Assembly: GCF_902141855.1 (NCBI RefSeq)
Contig: NZ_CABFVH010000020.1
Span: 1 to 64,000 of the forward strand
Reading direction: 5' to 3'
From: Methylobacterium dankookense
Lineage (GTDB): Bacteria; Pseudomonadota; Alphaproteobacteria; Rhizobiales; Beijerinckiaceae
Length of the DNA: 64,000 nt
Both the position numbers and the translations under genes were made by a program. The notes below the pieces were generated by a model. It had not been told where the DNA came from. It did not search any database and saw nothing but the letters and a program-made list of their open reading frames with translations. This document shows positions 1 to 9,739 of this stretch, piece after piece. Within the stretch, counting starts at the first letter, position 1, and every line of letters starts with the position of its first letter.

Positions 1-122
1 CCGATCATGGTGAACTCGCCGTTGCGGAAGCGGAAGCCCGGGTCGCGCGTGGTGCGGAAGGAGAAGAGCGTGTCCGTCCAGTGGTGCACCGACAGCACCC
101 GCTCCTCAAAATACTTGCTCAT
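1..122 (-). CDS. fpr: Ferredoxin--NADP+ reductase, N-terminal fragment (cut by window edge)
   Basis: Only the first 40 codons are visible; the gene reads leftward off the window. The protein begins MSKYFEERVLSVHHWTD and continues with RDPGFRFRNGEFTMI, which matches the start of bacterial ferredoxin (flavodoxin)-NADP reductases, where this segment opens the FAD-binding barrel. The enzyme moves electrons between NADPH and ferredoxin or flavodoxin in the cytoplasm. The ATG at 122 is chosen because the family's usual N-terminus starts here; a GAGGA element lies about 13 bases upstream. The NADP-binding domain is outside the window, so integrity cannot be judged. Confidence 0.8.
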   Translation of the reverse strand, partial: MSKYFEERVLSVHHWTDTLFSFRTTRDPGFRFRNGEFTMI

Positions 123-272
123 GGCCGGTTCGGTCCTCGAATCCCTGCGAGCCCCAGATCGGCGGCTCTTCTCGCACGTGCGGCAGTCCCGTCAAGGCAT
201 GACGGGGCTGCAATCGAATCGCAGTTCTTCTGCTTGGAATCGCTCTGAAATCTTAAAAAGGCCGTCCCTGCC

Positions 273-1196
273 TCACAGCGGCTTCAGGCCGCCCTCGATT
301 TCGGCCCGGCGGGGCTCGAGGAAGGGCGGCAGGGCGAGACGCTCGCCGAGCGTCTCCAGCGGCTCGTCGGCGGTGAAGCCGGGCCCGTCCGTCGCGATCT
401 CGAACAGGATGCCGTTCGGCTCGCGGAAGTAGAGGCTGCGGAAGTAGTAGCGGTCGACCGGCCCGCTCGACGGCATGCGCCGGGCCTTCAGCCGGTCGGC
501 CCAGGCTGCGTAATCCGCATCGGGGATACGGAAGGCCACGTGGTGCACGGCGCCCGCGCCCTGCCGCGCCGGGGCCGAGACGTCCGGAAGGAGCTGGATC
601 TCGGCCGCCGCCCCGCCCTGCCCCATCGCGAAGACGTGAACCGGCCCCTCCGGCAGCTCGAAGTCCCGCACGTGCCGCATGCCGAGCACGTCGGTCAGCA
701 CGGCGGCCGTATGCTCGGGCGCCGGCACCGCGAGGCGGATCGGGCCGAGGCCGAGGGTCTGGTGCTCGGCCGGCACCGGGCTCTCCGCCCACGGGTTGCC
801 GGCCCCGTCATCGGCCACGAGGGCGAGGCGCTGGCCCTCGCCGTCCTCGAAATCGAGGGTGAGGCGGCCGTCGCGCGCGATCGCGCCGGCATGGTCCACG
901 CCCTGGCGTGCCAGATGCTCGCGCCACCAGTCGAGGGAGCCGACCGGCACGCGCAGATGCGTGCGCACGATGCTGTTGCTGCCGCGGCGCTCGGGCGCGG
1001 TCGGCCAGTCGAAGAAGGTGAGGTCGCTGCCCGGCGCGGCGATCCCGTCCGCGTAGAACAGGTGGTAGGCCGAGACGTCGTCCTGGTTCACCGTCTTCTT
1101 CACCAGCCGCATGCCGAGGATGCGGGTGTAGAAGGCGAAGTTGTCCGCCGCCCGCGCGGTGATCGCGGTGAGATGGTGGATGCCGGTGAGTTGCAT
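273..1196 (-). CDS. VOC-superfamily ring-cleaving dioxygenase-like protein
   Basis: A 307-residue protein made of two glyoxalase/bleomycin-resistance (VOC) halves. The first begins GIHHLTAIT with a candidate metal histidine at residue 8. The second carries AVHHVAFRI near residue 220 and a candidate metal glutamate in ILFEIAT near residue 267. This His/His/Glu arrangement and length are typical of the PcpA/LinE/MhqO group of Fe(II)-dependent dioxygenases that open hydroquinone-type rings. The true substrate cannot be told from sequence; many members act in quinone or thiol stress. It is monocistronic, 104 bases downstream of the M16 peptidase pair on the same strand. Confidence 0.8.
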   Translation of the reverse strand: MQLTGIHHLTAITARAADNFAFYTRILGMRLVKKTVNQDDVSAYHLFYADGIAAPGSDLTFFDWPTAPERRGSNSIVRTHLRVPVGSLDWWREHLARQGVDHAGAIARDGRLTLDFEDGEGQRLALVADDGAGNPWAESPVPAEHQTLGLGPIRLAVPAPEHTAAVLTDVLGMRHVRDFELPEGPVHVFAMGQGGAAAEIQLLPDVSAPARQGAGAVHHVAFRIPDADYAAWADRLKARRMPSSGPVDRYYFRSLYFREPNGILFEIATDGPGFTADEPLETLGERLALPPFLEPRRAEIEGGLKPL

Positions 1197-1301
1197 GGGT
1201 CTCGCGCTTTCGGTGGCCGGGACGGAGGGCGCGTGCGCTCCGTTTCCCGGGTCACCGGGTCGCCCGCGCCACCCCGATATGGGCTGCGCGGGCGCGTTCC
1301 G

Positions 1302-2585
1302 TCAGAAGTCGGTCGGACGGCCCGCCGCGACGACGAGCATCTTGCCGTCCGCGTAGGTGCGGGCGGCGGCGCGGCGGATGTCGGCCTGGGTCACGCCTGC
1401 GACCATGTCGTTGCGGCGCGCGATGTAGTCCATGCCGAGATTCTCGAAGGCGATCTGCACGAGCTGGTGCGCGATCTTGGTCGAGGTGTCGAAGCCGAGC
1501 GCGTAGGAGCCGGTCAGGTAGTCCTTCGCCTTCTGCAGCTCCTCGTCCGAGGGACCGTCCGCCACGAGGCGGTTGATCTCGTCGCCGATCACCGACAGCG
1601 CCTCGCCGACGCGCTCGTTCTTGGTGGCGGTGTAGCCCCAGATCATCGCGGTGGCGCGGTGGCTCACCAGGGACGTGCCGACCGAGTAGGCAAGACCGCG
1701 CTTCTCGCGCACTTCCTGGAACAGGCGCGAGGTGAAGGCGCCGCCGCCGAGGATGTGGTTGAGCACGTAGGCCGGGATGAAGTCCGGGTCGCGCCAGGGA
1801 ATGCCCGCGAGGCCGAAGCGGATCACCGATTGCGGCACGTCGAGATCGACCAGCACGCGGCGGCCGAGATCCTTCACCGTGGTCTGCGGCACGGCACGGA
1901 GCGTGCCCGCCTCGGGCAAGGCGCCGAAGGCGCGGTTCAGCCCCTCGGAGAGCTGGTCGGCGCTGATGGCGCCGACCGCGGCGACCTTCACCTTGCTGCG
2001 GCCGACGATCAGCGCATGCATGGCGAGGAGGTCGTCGCGGGTGATCGCCGCGACGCTCTCGATCGTGCCCGAGGAGGGGCGGCCGTAGGGATGGCCCACG
2101 AAGCCCTCCCGGAAGAAGCGGCGGGAGGCGAGCACGCCCGGATCGTTCTGCTGGTAGCGCAGGCCGGCCATCATCTGGGCGCGCACGCGCTCGATCGCGT
2201 CCGGGTCGAAGCGGGGCTTGGCGAGGGCCAGGGCGAGGAGGTCGATCGCCTCGTCGGCATGCTTCACGAGCATCTTCAGCGAGCCGCCGATGGCGTCGGG
2301 GCCGGCATGGAAGGACAGCTCGATGGCACGCGCCGCCAGGCGCTCCTGGAAGGCGTCGGAGGTGAGGTCGGCCGCGCCCTCGTCGAGGAGGCGCGCGAGC
2401 ATCTGCGCGCAGCCCGCCTTGCCCTCGGGGTCCTGCGCCGCGCCGCCCTCGAAGGTGAAGGCGAGCGCGATCATCGGCACGACCGGCGACTCCACGTGCC
2501 AGGCCTCGACGCCCGCGGCGCTCGGGACGGGGAGCGCCTTGGTCGGCGAGGAGGCGGTGCGGGTGTCGGTCTCGGCCAAGTTCAT
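1302..2585 (-). CDS. M16 peptidase-like protein lacking the zinc motif
   Basis: A 427-residue M16 (pitrilysin/insulinase) family protein. The position where active members have HxxEH reads GCAQMLARLLDEGA, so the zinc ligands are absent and the subunit should be non-catalytic. It retains family features such as the GSYALGFDTS and FTSRLFQEVREKRGLAYSVG segments in the C-terminal half. Known two-chain M16 enzymes pair an active with an inactive chain, and the gene directly upstream (62 bases away, same strand) is the active partner. The ATG at 2585 has a CGAGG element upstream. No obvious signal peptide is present at this start. Confidence 0.85.
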   Translation of the reverse strand: MNLAETDTRTASSPTKALPVPSAAGVEAWHVESPVVPMIALAFTFEGGAAQDPEGKAGCAQMLARLLDEGAADLTSDAFQERLAARAIELSFHAGPDAIGGSLKMLVKHADEAIDLLALALAKPRFDPDAIERVRAQMMAGLRYQQNDPGVLASRRFFREGFVGHPYGRPSSGTIESVAAITRDDLLAMHALIVGRSKVKVAAVGAISADQLSEGLNRAFGALPEAGTLRAVPQTTVKDLGRRVLVDLDVPQSVIRFGLAGIPWRDPDFIPAYVLNHILGGGAFTSRLFQEVREKRGLAYSVGTSLVSHRATAMIWGYTATKNERVGEALSVIGDEINRLVADGPSDEELQKAKDYLTGSYALGFDTSTKIAHQLVQIAFENLGMDYIARRNDMVAGVTQADIRRAAARTYADGKMLVVAAGRPTDF

Positions 2586-2648
2586 GGGAACCTCGTTGTT
2601 CTCGTTCGGCCGTGCGGGCGGCCGGTGCGGGCGCGGATCGTCGGTCGC

Positions 2649-4046
2649 CTACTCGGCGGCGATCGCGACCGGCGCGTCGGCGTCCCTCGCCTTCGTCAGG
2701 TAGCCGGTGACGGAGCGGGCCGGGGCGAGCCAGCGCTCCGCGGCGGCGGAGAGGCGGCCGAGCGTCACCGCCTCGATGTCGGTCGGCCAGCGCCGGACCT
2801 CCTCGACGGTCTCGCCGATGGCGAGCGCCGAGCCATAGATGCGCGCGAGCGAGGACTGGCTGTCCGACGAATAGACCGTCTCGGCCACGAGGCGGGTCTT
2901 GGCCCGCTCGATCGCCTCGGCGTCCAGCGCCTCGGCGGGTGCGCGGCGCAGGACCTTGTCGACCGCGTCCTCGAGCTGCTCCAGCGAGACGCCCTCGGAG
3001 GGCACCGCGTAGACGGAGAAGCGGGTGTCGTCGATCGCCGAGCCCATGTACCAGGCGCCGGCATTGACCGCGATGCCCTGCTCCAGGACCAGCTTGCGGT
3101 AGAGGTAGGAGGTCGAGCCGCCGCCGAGCACCTCGGCCAGGAGCTCCAGGTCGTGGCAGCCGCCGTCGCGGGCGGTGATGCAGGAGGGCGTGAGGTAGAG
3201 GCGCTGCAGCGTCGGCTGCTCGACCTTCGGATCGGCGACCGAAACCCGGCGAAGCGCCCGCGGCTCGGGCTCGCGGGGACGCACGCGCACCGGCCGGGCA
3301 CCCTGCGGCGCGACGCGGCCATAGGTGGTCTCGGCGAGCCGGCGCACCTCGTCCGGGGCGACATCGCCCGCCACCACGAGGATGGCGTTCTCGGGGGTGT
3401 AGAAGCGCTTGTAGTAGGCGAGCGCGTGCTCGCGGCTCAGGGACTCGATCTCGTGCATCCAGCCGATGATCGGGATGCCGTAGGGATGGTGCACGAAGAG
3501 CGAAGCGGCCATCGCCTCGGAGAGCTGGGCGGAGGGGTCGGTCTCGACCCGCATGCGCCGCTCCTCCAGCACCACGTCGCGCTCGGGGCCGACCACAGCC
3601 TCTTCGAGGACGAGCCCGTTCATGCGGTCGGCCTCGAACGCCATCATCGTGCCGAGATGGTCGCGGGCGACGCGCTGGAAATAGGCGGTGTAGTCGTAGC
3701 TGGTGAAGGCGTTCTCCTGGCCGCCCAGGGCCGAGACCGTCTTCGAGAAGGCGCCGACCGGATGGTTCTCGGTGCCCTTGAACATCAGGTGCTCGAGGAA
3801 GTGGGCGATGCCGGACTGGCCGAGCGGATCGTCGGCCGAGCCGTTACGGTACCAGACCATGTGCGTGACCACCGGGGCGCGGTGGTCGGGGACGACGATC
3901 ACGTCGAGGCCGTTGTCCAGGCTGAAGGCCGTCACCTCCGGGCCGCCCGCCTCCGAGCGCCCGTGGGGCGCCGCATCGGCGCGGCCGGCGCTGGCCCGCG
4001 GGCCTTGCGGAAACAGGGTGGGCGTCCCGTGCCTGAACAGATGCAT
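2649..4046 (-). CDS. M16 zinc metallopeptidase (active subunit)
   Basis: A 465-residue M16 family peptidase. The HFLEH motif (His82, Glu85, His86) and a downstream acidic segment (VVLEERRMRVETD) supply the expected zinc ligands and base. The ATG at 4046 was preferred over an upstream in-frame codon at 4286 because a GAGGAAGAG ribosome-binding site sits just before it and the homologous region starts nearby. It is followed by the non-catalytic M16 gene, so the two products probably form a heterodimeric peptidase like the mitochondrial processing peptidase or the bacterial two-chain enzymes. Substrates are unknown. Confidence 0.9.
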   Translation of the reverse strand: MHLFRHGTPTLFPQGPRASAGRADAAPHGRSEAGGPEVTAFSLDNGLDVIVVPDHRAPVVTHMVWYRNGSADDPLGQSGIAHFLEHLMFKGTENHPVGAFSKTVSALGGQENAFTSYDYTAYFQRVARDHLGTMMAFEADRMNGLVLEEAVVGPERDVVLEERRMRVETDPSAQLSEAMAASLFVHHPYGIPIIGWMHEIESLSREHALAYYKRFYTPENAILVVAGDVAPDEVRRLAETTYGRVAPQGARPVRVRPREPEPRALRRVSVADPKVEQPTLQRLYLTPSCITARDGGCHDLELLAEVLGGGSTSYLYRKLVLEQGIAVNAGAWYMGSAIDDTRFSVYAVPSEGVSLEQLEDAVDKVLRRAPAEALDAEAIERAKTRLVAETVYSSDSQSSLARIYGSALAIGETVEEVRRWPTDIEAVTLGRLSAAAERWLAPARSVTGYLTKARDADAPVAIAAE

Positions 4047-4197
4047 ACGCTCTTCCTCATCGCGGTCGCAGGGCGGAGTCCCTAAACCCCACGGGCAACC
4101 GTACCGGGCATCCCGAGCCGGCAATTCCCGTACCGGAGCCCATGTCTCATGTCGCGACGCCCTGGCCCTGTCGCAACCGGGCCACAGCGGATGTCGG

Positions 4198-4857
4198 CTA
4201 CTGCCGGCGCTGCTGCTCGCGCAGATAGGTGCCGGGATCGGCCTCCTCGCGCTCGCGGCTGGGATTGTTGATCGGGTCGCTCGCATTGCGCACGACCTTG
4301 CGCGGCGGCTTGCGGTAGCCGGTCGGCGGCGCGGTCAGGCTGTCGCGGGTCGGCTCGACGTCGGAGGGCTCGGTCCGCTCGTCGGTGGCGCTCTTCATCA
4401 GGTCGAACGGATTGACCCAGAACGAATCGCGATTGCTGTCGCCCGGTTTGTACTCGTTGGTCCGCGGGATCTGCGCATCGGCGCGGCGGCCGCCGCGGAT
4501 CTCGTCCGGCGTCAGCGTGGCGTTGTTGTCGTCGTAGCGGCCCTGGACCTGGTTGCCGCGCGGGGTGCGCCGCTCGGCCAGCTCGCGCTCGCGGGCGACG
4601 ACCTCGGGCTCCTTCGGCCAGGACGGGTTGGCGACCTTCGCCCTGGGGGCGGGCAGCGCCTTGCCGTCGAGCTTCGGCGGCATCACCAGGGGCGCCCGCT
4701 CGCGGTAGTCGATCGGCGCCTGGTCCTTCTCGACGAGGCCGAGGGTGCTGAGCGTGTCCCGCATCACGGACCCGCTCTCCTGCGCGCCGGCCGCGGTCGC
4801 GGAGACGATCCCCGCAAGGGCGGCGGCGAGATGAACAGTCCAGCGATACCCGGTCAT
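4198..4857 (-). CDS. Secreted hypothetical protein
   Basis: A 219-residue protein with a likely signal peptide: positively charged start, hydrophobic stretch over residues 8-22, and a cleavage-like AAGAQ. The mature part is hydrophilic, rich in Pro, Arg, Asp and Glu, with no motif I recognise, and looks largely disordered. It lies between the M16 pair and lspA on the same strand with gaps of about 150 and 180 bases. The function is unknown; an envelope location is inferred only from the signal peptide. Confidence 0.65.
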   Translation of the reverse strand: MTGYRWTVHLAAALAGIVSATAAGAQESGSVMRDTLSTLGLVEKDQAPIDYRERAPLVMPPKLDGKALPAPRAKVANPSWPKEPEVVARERELAERRTPRGNQVQGRYDDNNATLTPDEIRGGRRADAQIPRTNEYKPGDSNRDSFWVNPFDLMKSATDERTEPSDVEPTRDSLTAPPTGYRKPPRKVVRNASDPINNPSREREEADPGTYLREQQRRQ

Positions 4858-5041
4858 GCTGCCCCACAGGTTGGCCGGGTTCCGCTCGGCCCCCGCGGGG
4901 CCTCACGCCGCCGCGACGACGCGGCCTGATCCGGCTGCTCCGGCCTGATCCCGGTTTTCGGCGATCGTATGGCGCCTTGACTGCGCTGCACCAGGGCTTG
5001 TGACCGAGCCCTGTGGGTTGCTGTGGGATGTGGTGTGCCCG

Positions 5042-5545
5042 TCACAGCGGCGGCGCGGGGTCTCCGGACGCGCTGGACCGACCCGCCGGCCGCAGGCTGT
5101 CGAGGATCAGCCCGGCGACGCCGGCCACGATCGCCGCATCCGCAACGTTGAACACGTACCAGGACCATTGGCCCGCATGCAGGTGCACGAAGTCGAACAC
5201 CGCGCCGTAGGCGGCCCGGTCGACCGCGTTGCCGAGGGCGCCGCCCGCGATGAGGCCGAGCGCGATGCCGAGGAGCCGTGAGCCGGCCCGGCGCATCCAC
5301 ACCGCCAGGGCCGCCGCCGCGACGAGGGACAGGGCCACGAGGAACCAGCGGCCGAGCCCGCTCTCCTGCTGGAACAGGCCGTAGGAGACGCCGCGATTCC
5401 AGACGACGACGAAGTCGACGAAGGGCCCGAGGCGCCAGGGCTGGCTCAGCACGAGGTCGGTGCCGAGATAGAGCCAGAGCTTCGAGGCCTGATCGAGCGC
5501 GAAGGTGGCGAGGAGCGCGGCGAGGCCGAGGCGGAACGGGGTCAC
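5042..5545 (-). CDS. lspA: Signal peptidase II (prolipoprotein)
   Basis: A 167-residue inner-membrane aspartic protease that cleaves lipoprotein signal peptides. It has four hydrophobic segments and the two conserved catalytic boxes: [10 protein letters not shown] with its Asp near residue 108, and FNVADAAI with its Asp near residue 136. The N-terminal DQASKLWL segment is also typical. It lies 31 bases downstream of ileS on the same strand; ileS-lspA is the common proteobacterial order, so co-transcription is likely. Confidence 0.95.
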   Translation of the reverse strand: MTPFRLGLAALLATFALDQASKLWLYLGTDLVLSQPWRLGPFVDFVVVWNRGVSYGLFQQESGLGRWFLVALSLVAAAALAVWMRRAGSRLLGIALGLIAGGALGNAVDRAAYGAVFDFVHLHAGQWSWYVFNVADAAIVAGVAGLILDSLRPAGRSSASGDPAPPL

Positions 5546-5576
5546 CGCTCCGCCCCGCAGGTCGGGTCGGCCGGGA

Positions 5577-8558
5577 TCACGCGGCGCTCGCGGCCGGGTG
5601 CGCGGCGTCCCACTCGCGCAGGGCCCGGGCGTCGCGCGGGGTCACGTCCGGATAGTCCGGATCCTGCCCGACCTCGGGCGTGACGCGCCAGGAGCGGGCG
5701 CATTTGCGCCCCTCCGCCGGCTGCGGCTCCACGGCGACGCCGCGGACGTCGTCGAGGCGGAAGGCTTCGGACGCCCCCTCCCCCGCGCGCACGGTGATGT
5801 CCGAGGTGATGCAGATATCGGCGAACTCGACGCCGTCGAGGGCGGCAAGGAGGTCGGGATCGGCCACGTGCACGACTGGCGCCGCCTCCAGGCTCGCGCC
5901 GATGCGCTTGGCCGCGCGCTCGATCTCGAGGGCGCCCGTCACCACCCGGCGCACCCGCCGGATCTTCTGCCAGCGCTCGGCCAGGCCATCGTCGCGCCAT
6001 TCCGCCGGGGTGTGCGGCAGGGTCTGGAGATGGACCGAGCCGTCCTCGGACGGATAGCGGTCGAGCCAGGCTTCCTCGGCCGTGAAGGCGAGGACCGGCG
6101 CGAGCCAGATGGTGACGCGGCGGAAGGCCTCGTCGATCACCTGGAGGGCGGCGCGGCGGCGCACCGAGGAGGCCGGGTCGCAGTAGAGCGCGTCCTTGCG
6201 CACGTCGAAGTAGAAGGACGACAGGTCGCCGGTCATGAAGCCGTTGAGGTGCGCCACCACCCGCTTGGTATCGAAGGCGGCATAGGCCTCGCGGATCTCG
6301 GCATCGAGCTCGGCGAGCCGGTGCAGGATGAGCCGCTCCAGCTCCGGCATCTCGGAGAGCGCGATGTCGTCGCCCGCGACGCGGTGCGCCAGCGAGCCGA
6401 GCATCCAGCGCAGGGAGTTGCGCAGCTTCCGGTAGGTCTCGGCGAAGGTCTTGATGATCTCCGGGCCGATGCGCAGGTCGTCGGTATAGTCGGAGGCCGC
6501 GACCCACAGGCGCAGGATGTCGGCGCCCGAGTCCTTGATCACGCTCTGCGGCGCGACGACGTTGCCCTTCGACTTCGACATCTTCAGGCCCTTGCCGTCG
6601 AGCACGAAGCCGTGGGTCAGGACGATGTCGAAGGGGGCCCGCCCGCGCGTGCCGGCGGATTCGAGCAGCGAGGACTGGAACCAGCCGCGATGCTGGTCGG
6701 AGCCCTCCAGGTACATCACCCGGTCGTCGCCGCCGCCGCGGCGGCGCGTCACGCCCGAGAGGCCCGGGAACTGCTCGGGATCGTCCAGCACGAAGGCGTG
6801 CGTCGAGCCCGAATCGAACCAGACGTCGAGCACGTCCGTCACCTTCTCGTAGGCGGCCGGGTCGTGGTCGGGCTTCAGGAAGCGCGTGCCGTCGGCATCC
6901 GTGAACCAGGCATCCGCCCCCTCCTCACGGAAGGCGTCGAGGATGCGGGCGTTGACCGCCGCGTCGCGCAGGATCTCGCCGGTCTCGCGGTGGACGAAGA
7001 CGCTGATCGGCACGCCCCAGGCGCGCTGGCGCGAGACCACCCAGTCGGGGCGGTTGGCCACCATGCCGTTGATGCGGTTGCGCCCCTGCGGGGGCACCCA
7101 CTGGGTGTCCTCGATTCCCTGCAGCGCGACCTCGCGCAGGGTACGGTTGCCGAGGCTTTCCACCGGCCGGTCCATGCCGATGAACCATTGCGGCGTGTTG
7201 CGGAAGATCACCGGCTTCTTCGAGCGCCAGGAATGCGGGTACTGGTGGCGCAGCACGCCGCGGGCGATCAGCCCCCCGGCCTCGCTGAGCGCGGCGATGA
7301 CCGCCTTGTTGGCGTCGCCCTTCTCGCCCTTCGGCGTCAGCACGCGGGTGCCGGTGAAGCCCGGCGCGGCTTCCGTCAGCACGCCGTCGGCATCCACCGT
7401 GTAGGGGATCGTGGTGTCGATGCCGCGCTCCCGCAGGAGCCGGCCGTTCGCCATCCAGAGCTCGAAATCCTCACGGCCGTGGCTCGGCGCGGTGTGGACG
7501 AAGCCGGTTCCGGATTCCTCGGTGACGTGGTCGCCGTCGAGGAGCGGCACGTCGAAGCCGTAGCCGCTCGCGTGCAGCGGATGCGCGAGCGTGAGGCCGC
7601 CGAGCTTGGCGGCGTCCACGTCGGCGACGCGCTCGAAGCCCGCGACGCGGGCGGCCTTGAACACGGAGGCGGCGAGCGAATCGGCGAGGATGTAGGTCTC
7701 GCCGGGCTTCGCCCAGTTCTCCTCAGGCGCCTCCGTGACGCGGTAGAGGCCGTAGGCGACCTTGCGCGAATAGGCGACGGCGCGGTTGCCGGGGATCGTC
7801 CAGGGCGTCGTCGTCCAGATGACGATGCGCGCGCCGGAGAGGGCGCCCTCGGCGCCCGCGCGGATCGGGAACGGCACGAAGATCGTGTCGCTGACATGCT
7901 CCTCGTACTCGATCTCGGCCTCGGCGAGCGCGGTCTTCTCGACCACGGACCACATCACCGGCTTCGAGCCGCGATAGAGCTGGCCGCTCATGGCGAACTT
8001 CATCAGCTCGCCCGCGATGGTCGCCTCGGCGGGGAAGGCCATGGTCGAGTAGGGATGCGACCAGTCGCCGGTGACGCCGAGCCGCTTGAACTCGGCGCGC
8101 TGCACGTCGAGCCATTGCGCGGCGAAGGCGCGGCATTCCTGGCGGAACTCGACGACCGGCACCGCATCCTTGTTGCGGCCCTTGGCGCGGTACTGCTCCT
8201 CGACCTTCCACTCGATCGGCAGGCCGTGGCAGTCCCAGCCCGGGACGTAGTTGGCCTCGTAGCCGAGCGTGCCCATCGCGCGGACGACCACGTCCTTCAG
8301 GATCTTGTTGAGCGCCGTGCCGATGTGGATGTTGCCGTTGGCGTAGGGCGGGCCGTCGTGCAGCACGAATTTCGGCCGGCCGCGGCCCTTGGCGCGCAGC
8401 TTCCCGTAGAGGTCGATACGCTCCCAGCGCTCGATCAGCAGCGGCTCGCGGGTCGGCAGGCCGGCCCGCATCGGGAACTCGGTGCTCGGCAGGTAGAGGG
8501 TCTTCGAGTAGTCACGGCCGGCATTCTCGGCGGCGGTCTCGGGGGTCGGCTCGCTCAT
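5577..8558 (-). CDS. ileS: Isoleucine--tRNA ligase
   Basis: A 993-residue class I aminoacyl-tRNA synthetase charging tRNA-Ile. The HIGH-type motif appears as HIGT at residues 78-81 after PPYANGN, and KMSKS is at residues 659-663. The large editing insertion between them and the C-terminal anticodon-binding region are present at full length. It is followed by lspA. The start at 8558 gives the usual N-terminal extension before [10 protein letters not shown]. Confidence 0.97.
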   Translation of the reverse strand: MSEPTPETAAENAGRDYSKTLYLPSTEFPMRAGLPTREPLLIERWERIDLYGKLRAKGRGRPKFVLHDGPPYANGNIHIGTALNKILKDVVVRAMGTLGYEANYVPGWDCHGLPIEWKVEEQYRAKGRNKDAVPVVEFRQECRAFAAQWLDVQRAEFKRLGVTGDWSHPYSTMAFPAEATIAGELMKFAMSGQLYRGSKPVMWSVVEKTALAEAEIEYEEHVSDTIFVPFPIRAGAEGALSGARIVIWTTTPWTIPGNRAVAYSRKVAYGLYRVTEAPEENWAKPGETYILADSLAASVFKAARVAGFERVADVDAAKLGGLTLAHPLHASGYGFDVPLLDGDHVTEESGTGFVHTAPSHGREDFELWMANGRLLRERGIDTTIPYTVDADGVLTEAAPGFTGTRVLTPKGEKGDANKAVIAALSEAGGLIARGVLRHQYPHSWRSKKPVIFRNTPQWFIGMDRPVESLGNRTLREVALQGIEDTQWVPPQGRNRINGMVANRPDWVVSRQRAWGVPISVFVHRETGEILRDAAVNARILDAFREEGADAWFTDADGTRFLKPDHDPAAYEKVTDVLDVWFDSGSTHAFVLDDPEQFPGLSGVTRRRGGGDDRVMYLEGSDQHRGWFQSSLLESAGTRGRAPFDIVLTHGFVLDGKGLKMSKSKGNVVAPQSVIKDSGADILRLWVAASDYTDDLRIGPEIIKTFAETYRKLRNSLRWMLGSLAHRVAGDDIALSEMPELERLILHRLAELDAEIREAYAAFDTKRVVAHLNGFMTGDLSSFYFDVRKDALYCDPASSVRRRAALQVIDEAFRRVTIWLAPVLAFTAEEAWLDRYPSEDGSVHLQTLPHTPAEWRDDGLAERWQKIRRVRRVVTGALEIERAAKRIGASLEAAPVVHVADPDLLAALDGVEFADICITSDITVRAGEGASEAFRLDDVRGVAVEPQPAEGRKCARSWRVTPEVGQDPDYPDVTPRDARALREWDAAHPAASAA

Positions 8559-8945
8559 CGGTTCGGGCGTCCTGGAAAGGGGCGGCCTGCATCAGGCCGT
8601 GCGGGCTTCTCGGCTGGCGGGCCGGCGGAGCTCTCGGCCGGCAGGGTGCGGGGAACCGCGTCCCGGCGTCCGCCGCACGGCGCCGCGGGGGCGCTCAGGC
8701 GGAGGCCGGGCCCGTAATTCGCGTCGCCGGACGGCCGCAGGAGAAGGCAGCGCTCAGATGCATCGGCCGGCTTCTAACAGCGGCCGGCCTGCCGCGCCAG
8801 ACCGCCGGCCCGGACCGCCGGCATTGCGCACTGTTCCACAGGAAAGCGGCCGGGACCCCTGCCACCTTTCGCGAGCTGGGCCGTTGGGAACGTAGCGCCA
8901 CGAGCCGGCAAACGGCCCTGCGCTGCCAGTCTTGAGGAACCCGCC
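8559..8945. other. Intergenic region upstream of ileS, no gene seen
   Basis: This 387-base gap separates the leftward ileS-lspA unit from a rightward small secreted-protein gene, so it must hold divergent promoters. No protein-like reading frame was found. An inverted repeat (7-base arms at 8765-8771 and 8783-8789, GGCCGGC/GCCGGCC) is the only structure noted. I see no T-box or clear sigma factor site. Confidence 0.5.
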
Positions 8946-9227
8946 ATGAAGCACATCCTGATCGCGGCCGCGCTCGCGGCCTCCACCCTCACGCTCGGAG
9001 CCGCCGCACAGGCGCAGGGCCTCGTCGGCGGCGTCGAGCGCGGCTCCTCCGAGGGCAACCGGGTCGGCGGCCCGATCGGCGGCGTCGTGGGCGGCGCGGT
9101 CGGCGGCGCGGTCGGCACGGTGAACGGGGCGCTCGGGGTCGATCCCGGCCGGCGCGCCTACCGCACGGGCCTGCGCTCGCGGCCGGGCTACCCCCACCGC
9201 CGCTACCGTCACCGCCGCCACCGCTGA
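8946..9227 (+). CDS. Small glycine-rich secreted protein
   Basis: A 93-residue protein with a clear signal peptide ending near AAAQAQ (residue 23). A Gly/Val-rich segment follows over residues 40-62 (repeated GGxxGG), then an Arg/His/Tyr-rich basic tail. A GAGGAA ribosome-binding site precedes the ATG. Such short glycine-zipper-like periplasmic proteins are common in Methylobacterium; no function is assigned. A strong hairpin follows the stop codon, so it is probably its own transcript. Confidence 0.65.
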   Translation: MKHILIAAALAASTLTLGAAAQAQGLVGGVERGSSEGNRVGGPIGGVVGGAVGGAVGTVNGALGVDPGRRAYRTGLRSRPGYPHRRYRHRRHR

Positions 9228-9235
9228 GGCGGCCT

Positions 9236-9278
9236 CCGGAGTGCTGCCCGATCGCGCCGCGACCGGGCAGCACTCCGG
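9236..9278 (+). terminator. Strong hairpin, probable terminator
   Basis: Two perfect 15-base complementary arms (9236-9250 and 9264-9278, starting CCGGAGTGCTGCCCG) enclose a 13-base loop, 8 bases after the stop of the small secreted-protein gene. There is no T-tract, so termination may be Rho-assisted, or the hairpin may stabilise the mRNA end. Confidence 0.6.
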
Positions 9279-9457
9279 CGGCTGGCACGTCGGCGGGGGG
9301 CGTGAAACGTCGACCGACAGGAGGGTCGGGTCGTCAACCTGTCCAAACCGTCATGTTCCGAAAACCTTCCCACAAGGCCGGACGGGCCTAGATCGAGCCA
9401 CGGTCAAGGTGCCGCCGTCGCGGCGCCGACCGGAAGGACAACAGGAGGAACCTGCCG

Positions 9458-9733
9458 ATGTCCAAACGGACGATTCTCGGCCTCGCCGCCGCCCTCACGC
9501 TCGGCGGTCTCGGCGCCGTCACCACGGCCCAGGCCGCTCCCCTCGGCGCCGGTTCTGCCGCGAGCCTCGCCGGCACGGCCCCGATCGAGACGGTGGCGCA
9601 GGGCTGCGGTCCCGGCTGGGCCCGCGGCCCCTACGGTCGCTGCCGCCCCTTCGCCGCGCCGCCGCGCGCCTATGGCCGCCGCTGCTTCTTCCGCCCGACC
9701 CCCTATGGGCCGCGCCGCGTCTGCCGCTGGTAA
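9458..9733 (+). CDS. GCG_CRPN-type small secreted protein
   Basis: A 91-residue protein with a signal peptide ending near AQAAP (residue 28). The mature part contains QGCGPGWARGPYGRCR at residues 48-63, which fits the GCG_CRPN domain described in Methylobacterium-type proteins. A Cys/Arg/Pro-rich tail ends in RRVCRW. An AGGAGGAA ribosome-binding site lies directly upstream. Four cysteines in the mature chain suggest disulfide bonds in the periplasm. The function is unknown. Confidence 0.7.
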   Translation: MSKRTILGLAAALTLGGLGAVTTAQAAPLGAGSAASLAGTAPIETVAQGCGPGWARGPYGRCRPFAAPPRAYGRRCFFRPTPYGPRRVCRW

Positions 9734-9739
9734 ACCGGC

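Noticed and set aside
540-4085. 1181-codon open frame on the plus strand
   Set aside because: It is antisense to the VOC protein and both M16 peptidases, which have clear motifs. Its composition (Arg/Gly/Ala/His/Val rich, no motif) is the usual shadow of GC3-rich genes.
5505-8717. 1070-codon open frame on the plus strand
   Set aside because: It is antisense to ileS, whose HIGH and KMSKS motifs are intact; the frame has no recognisable domain.
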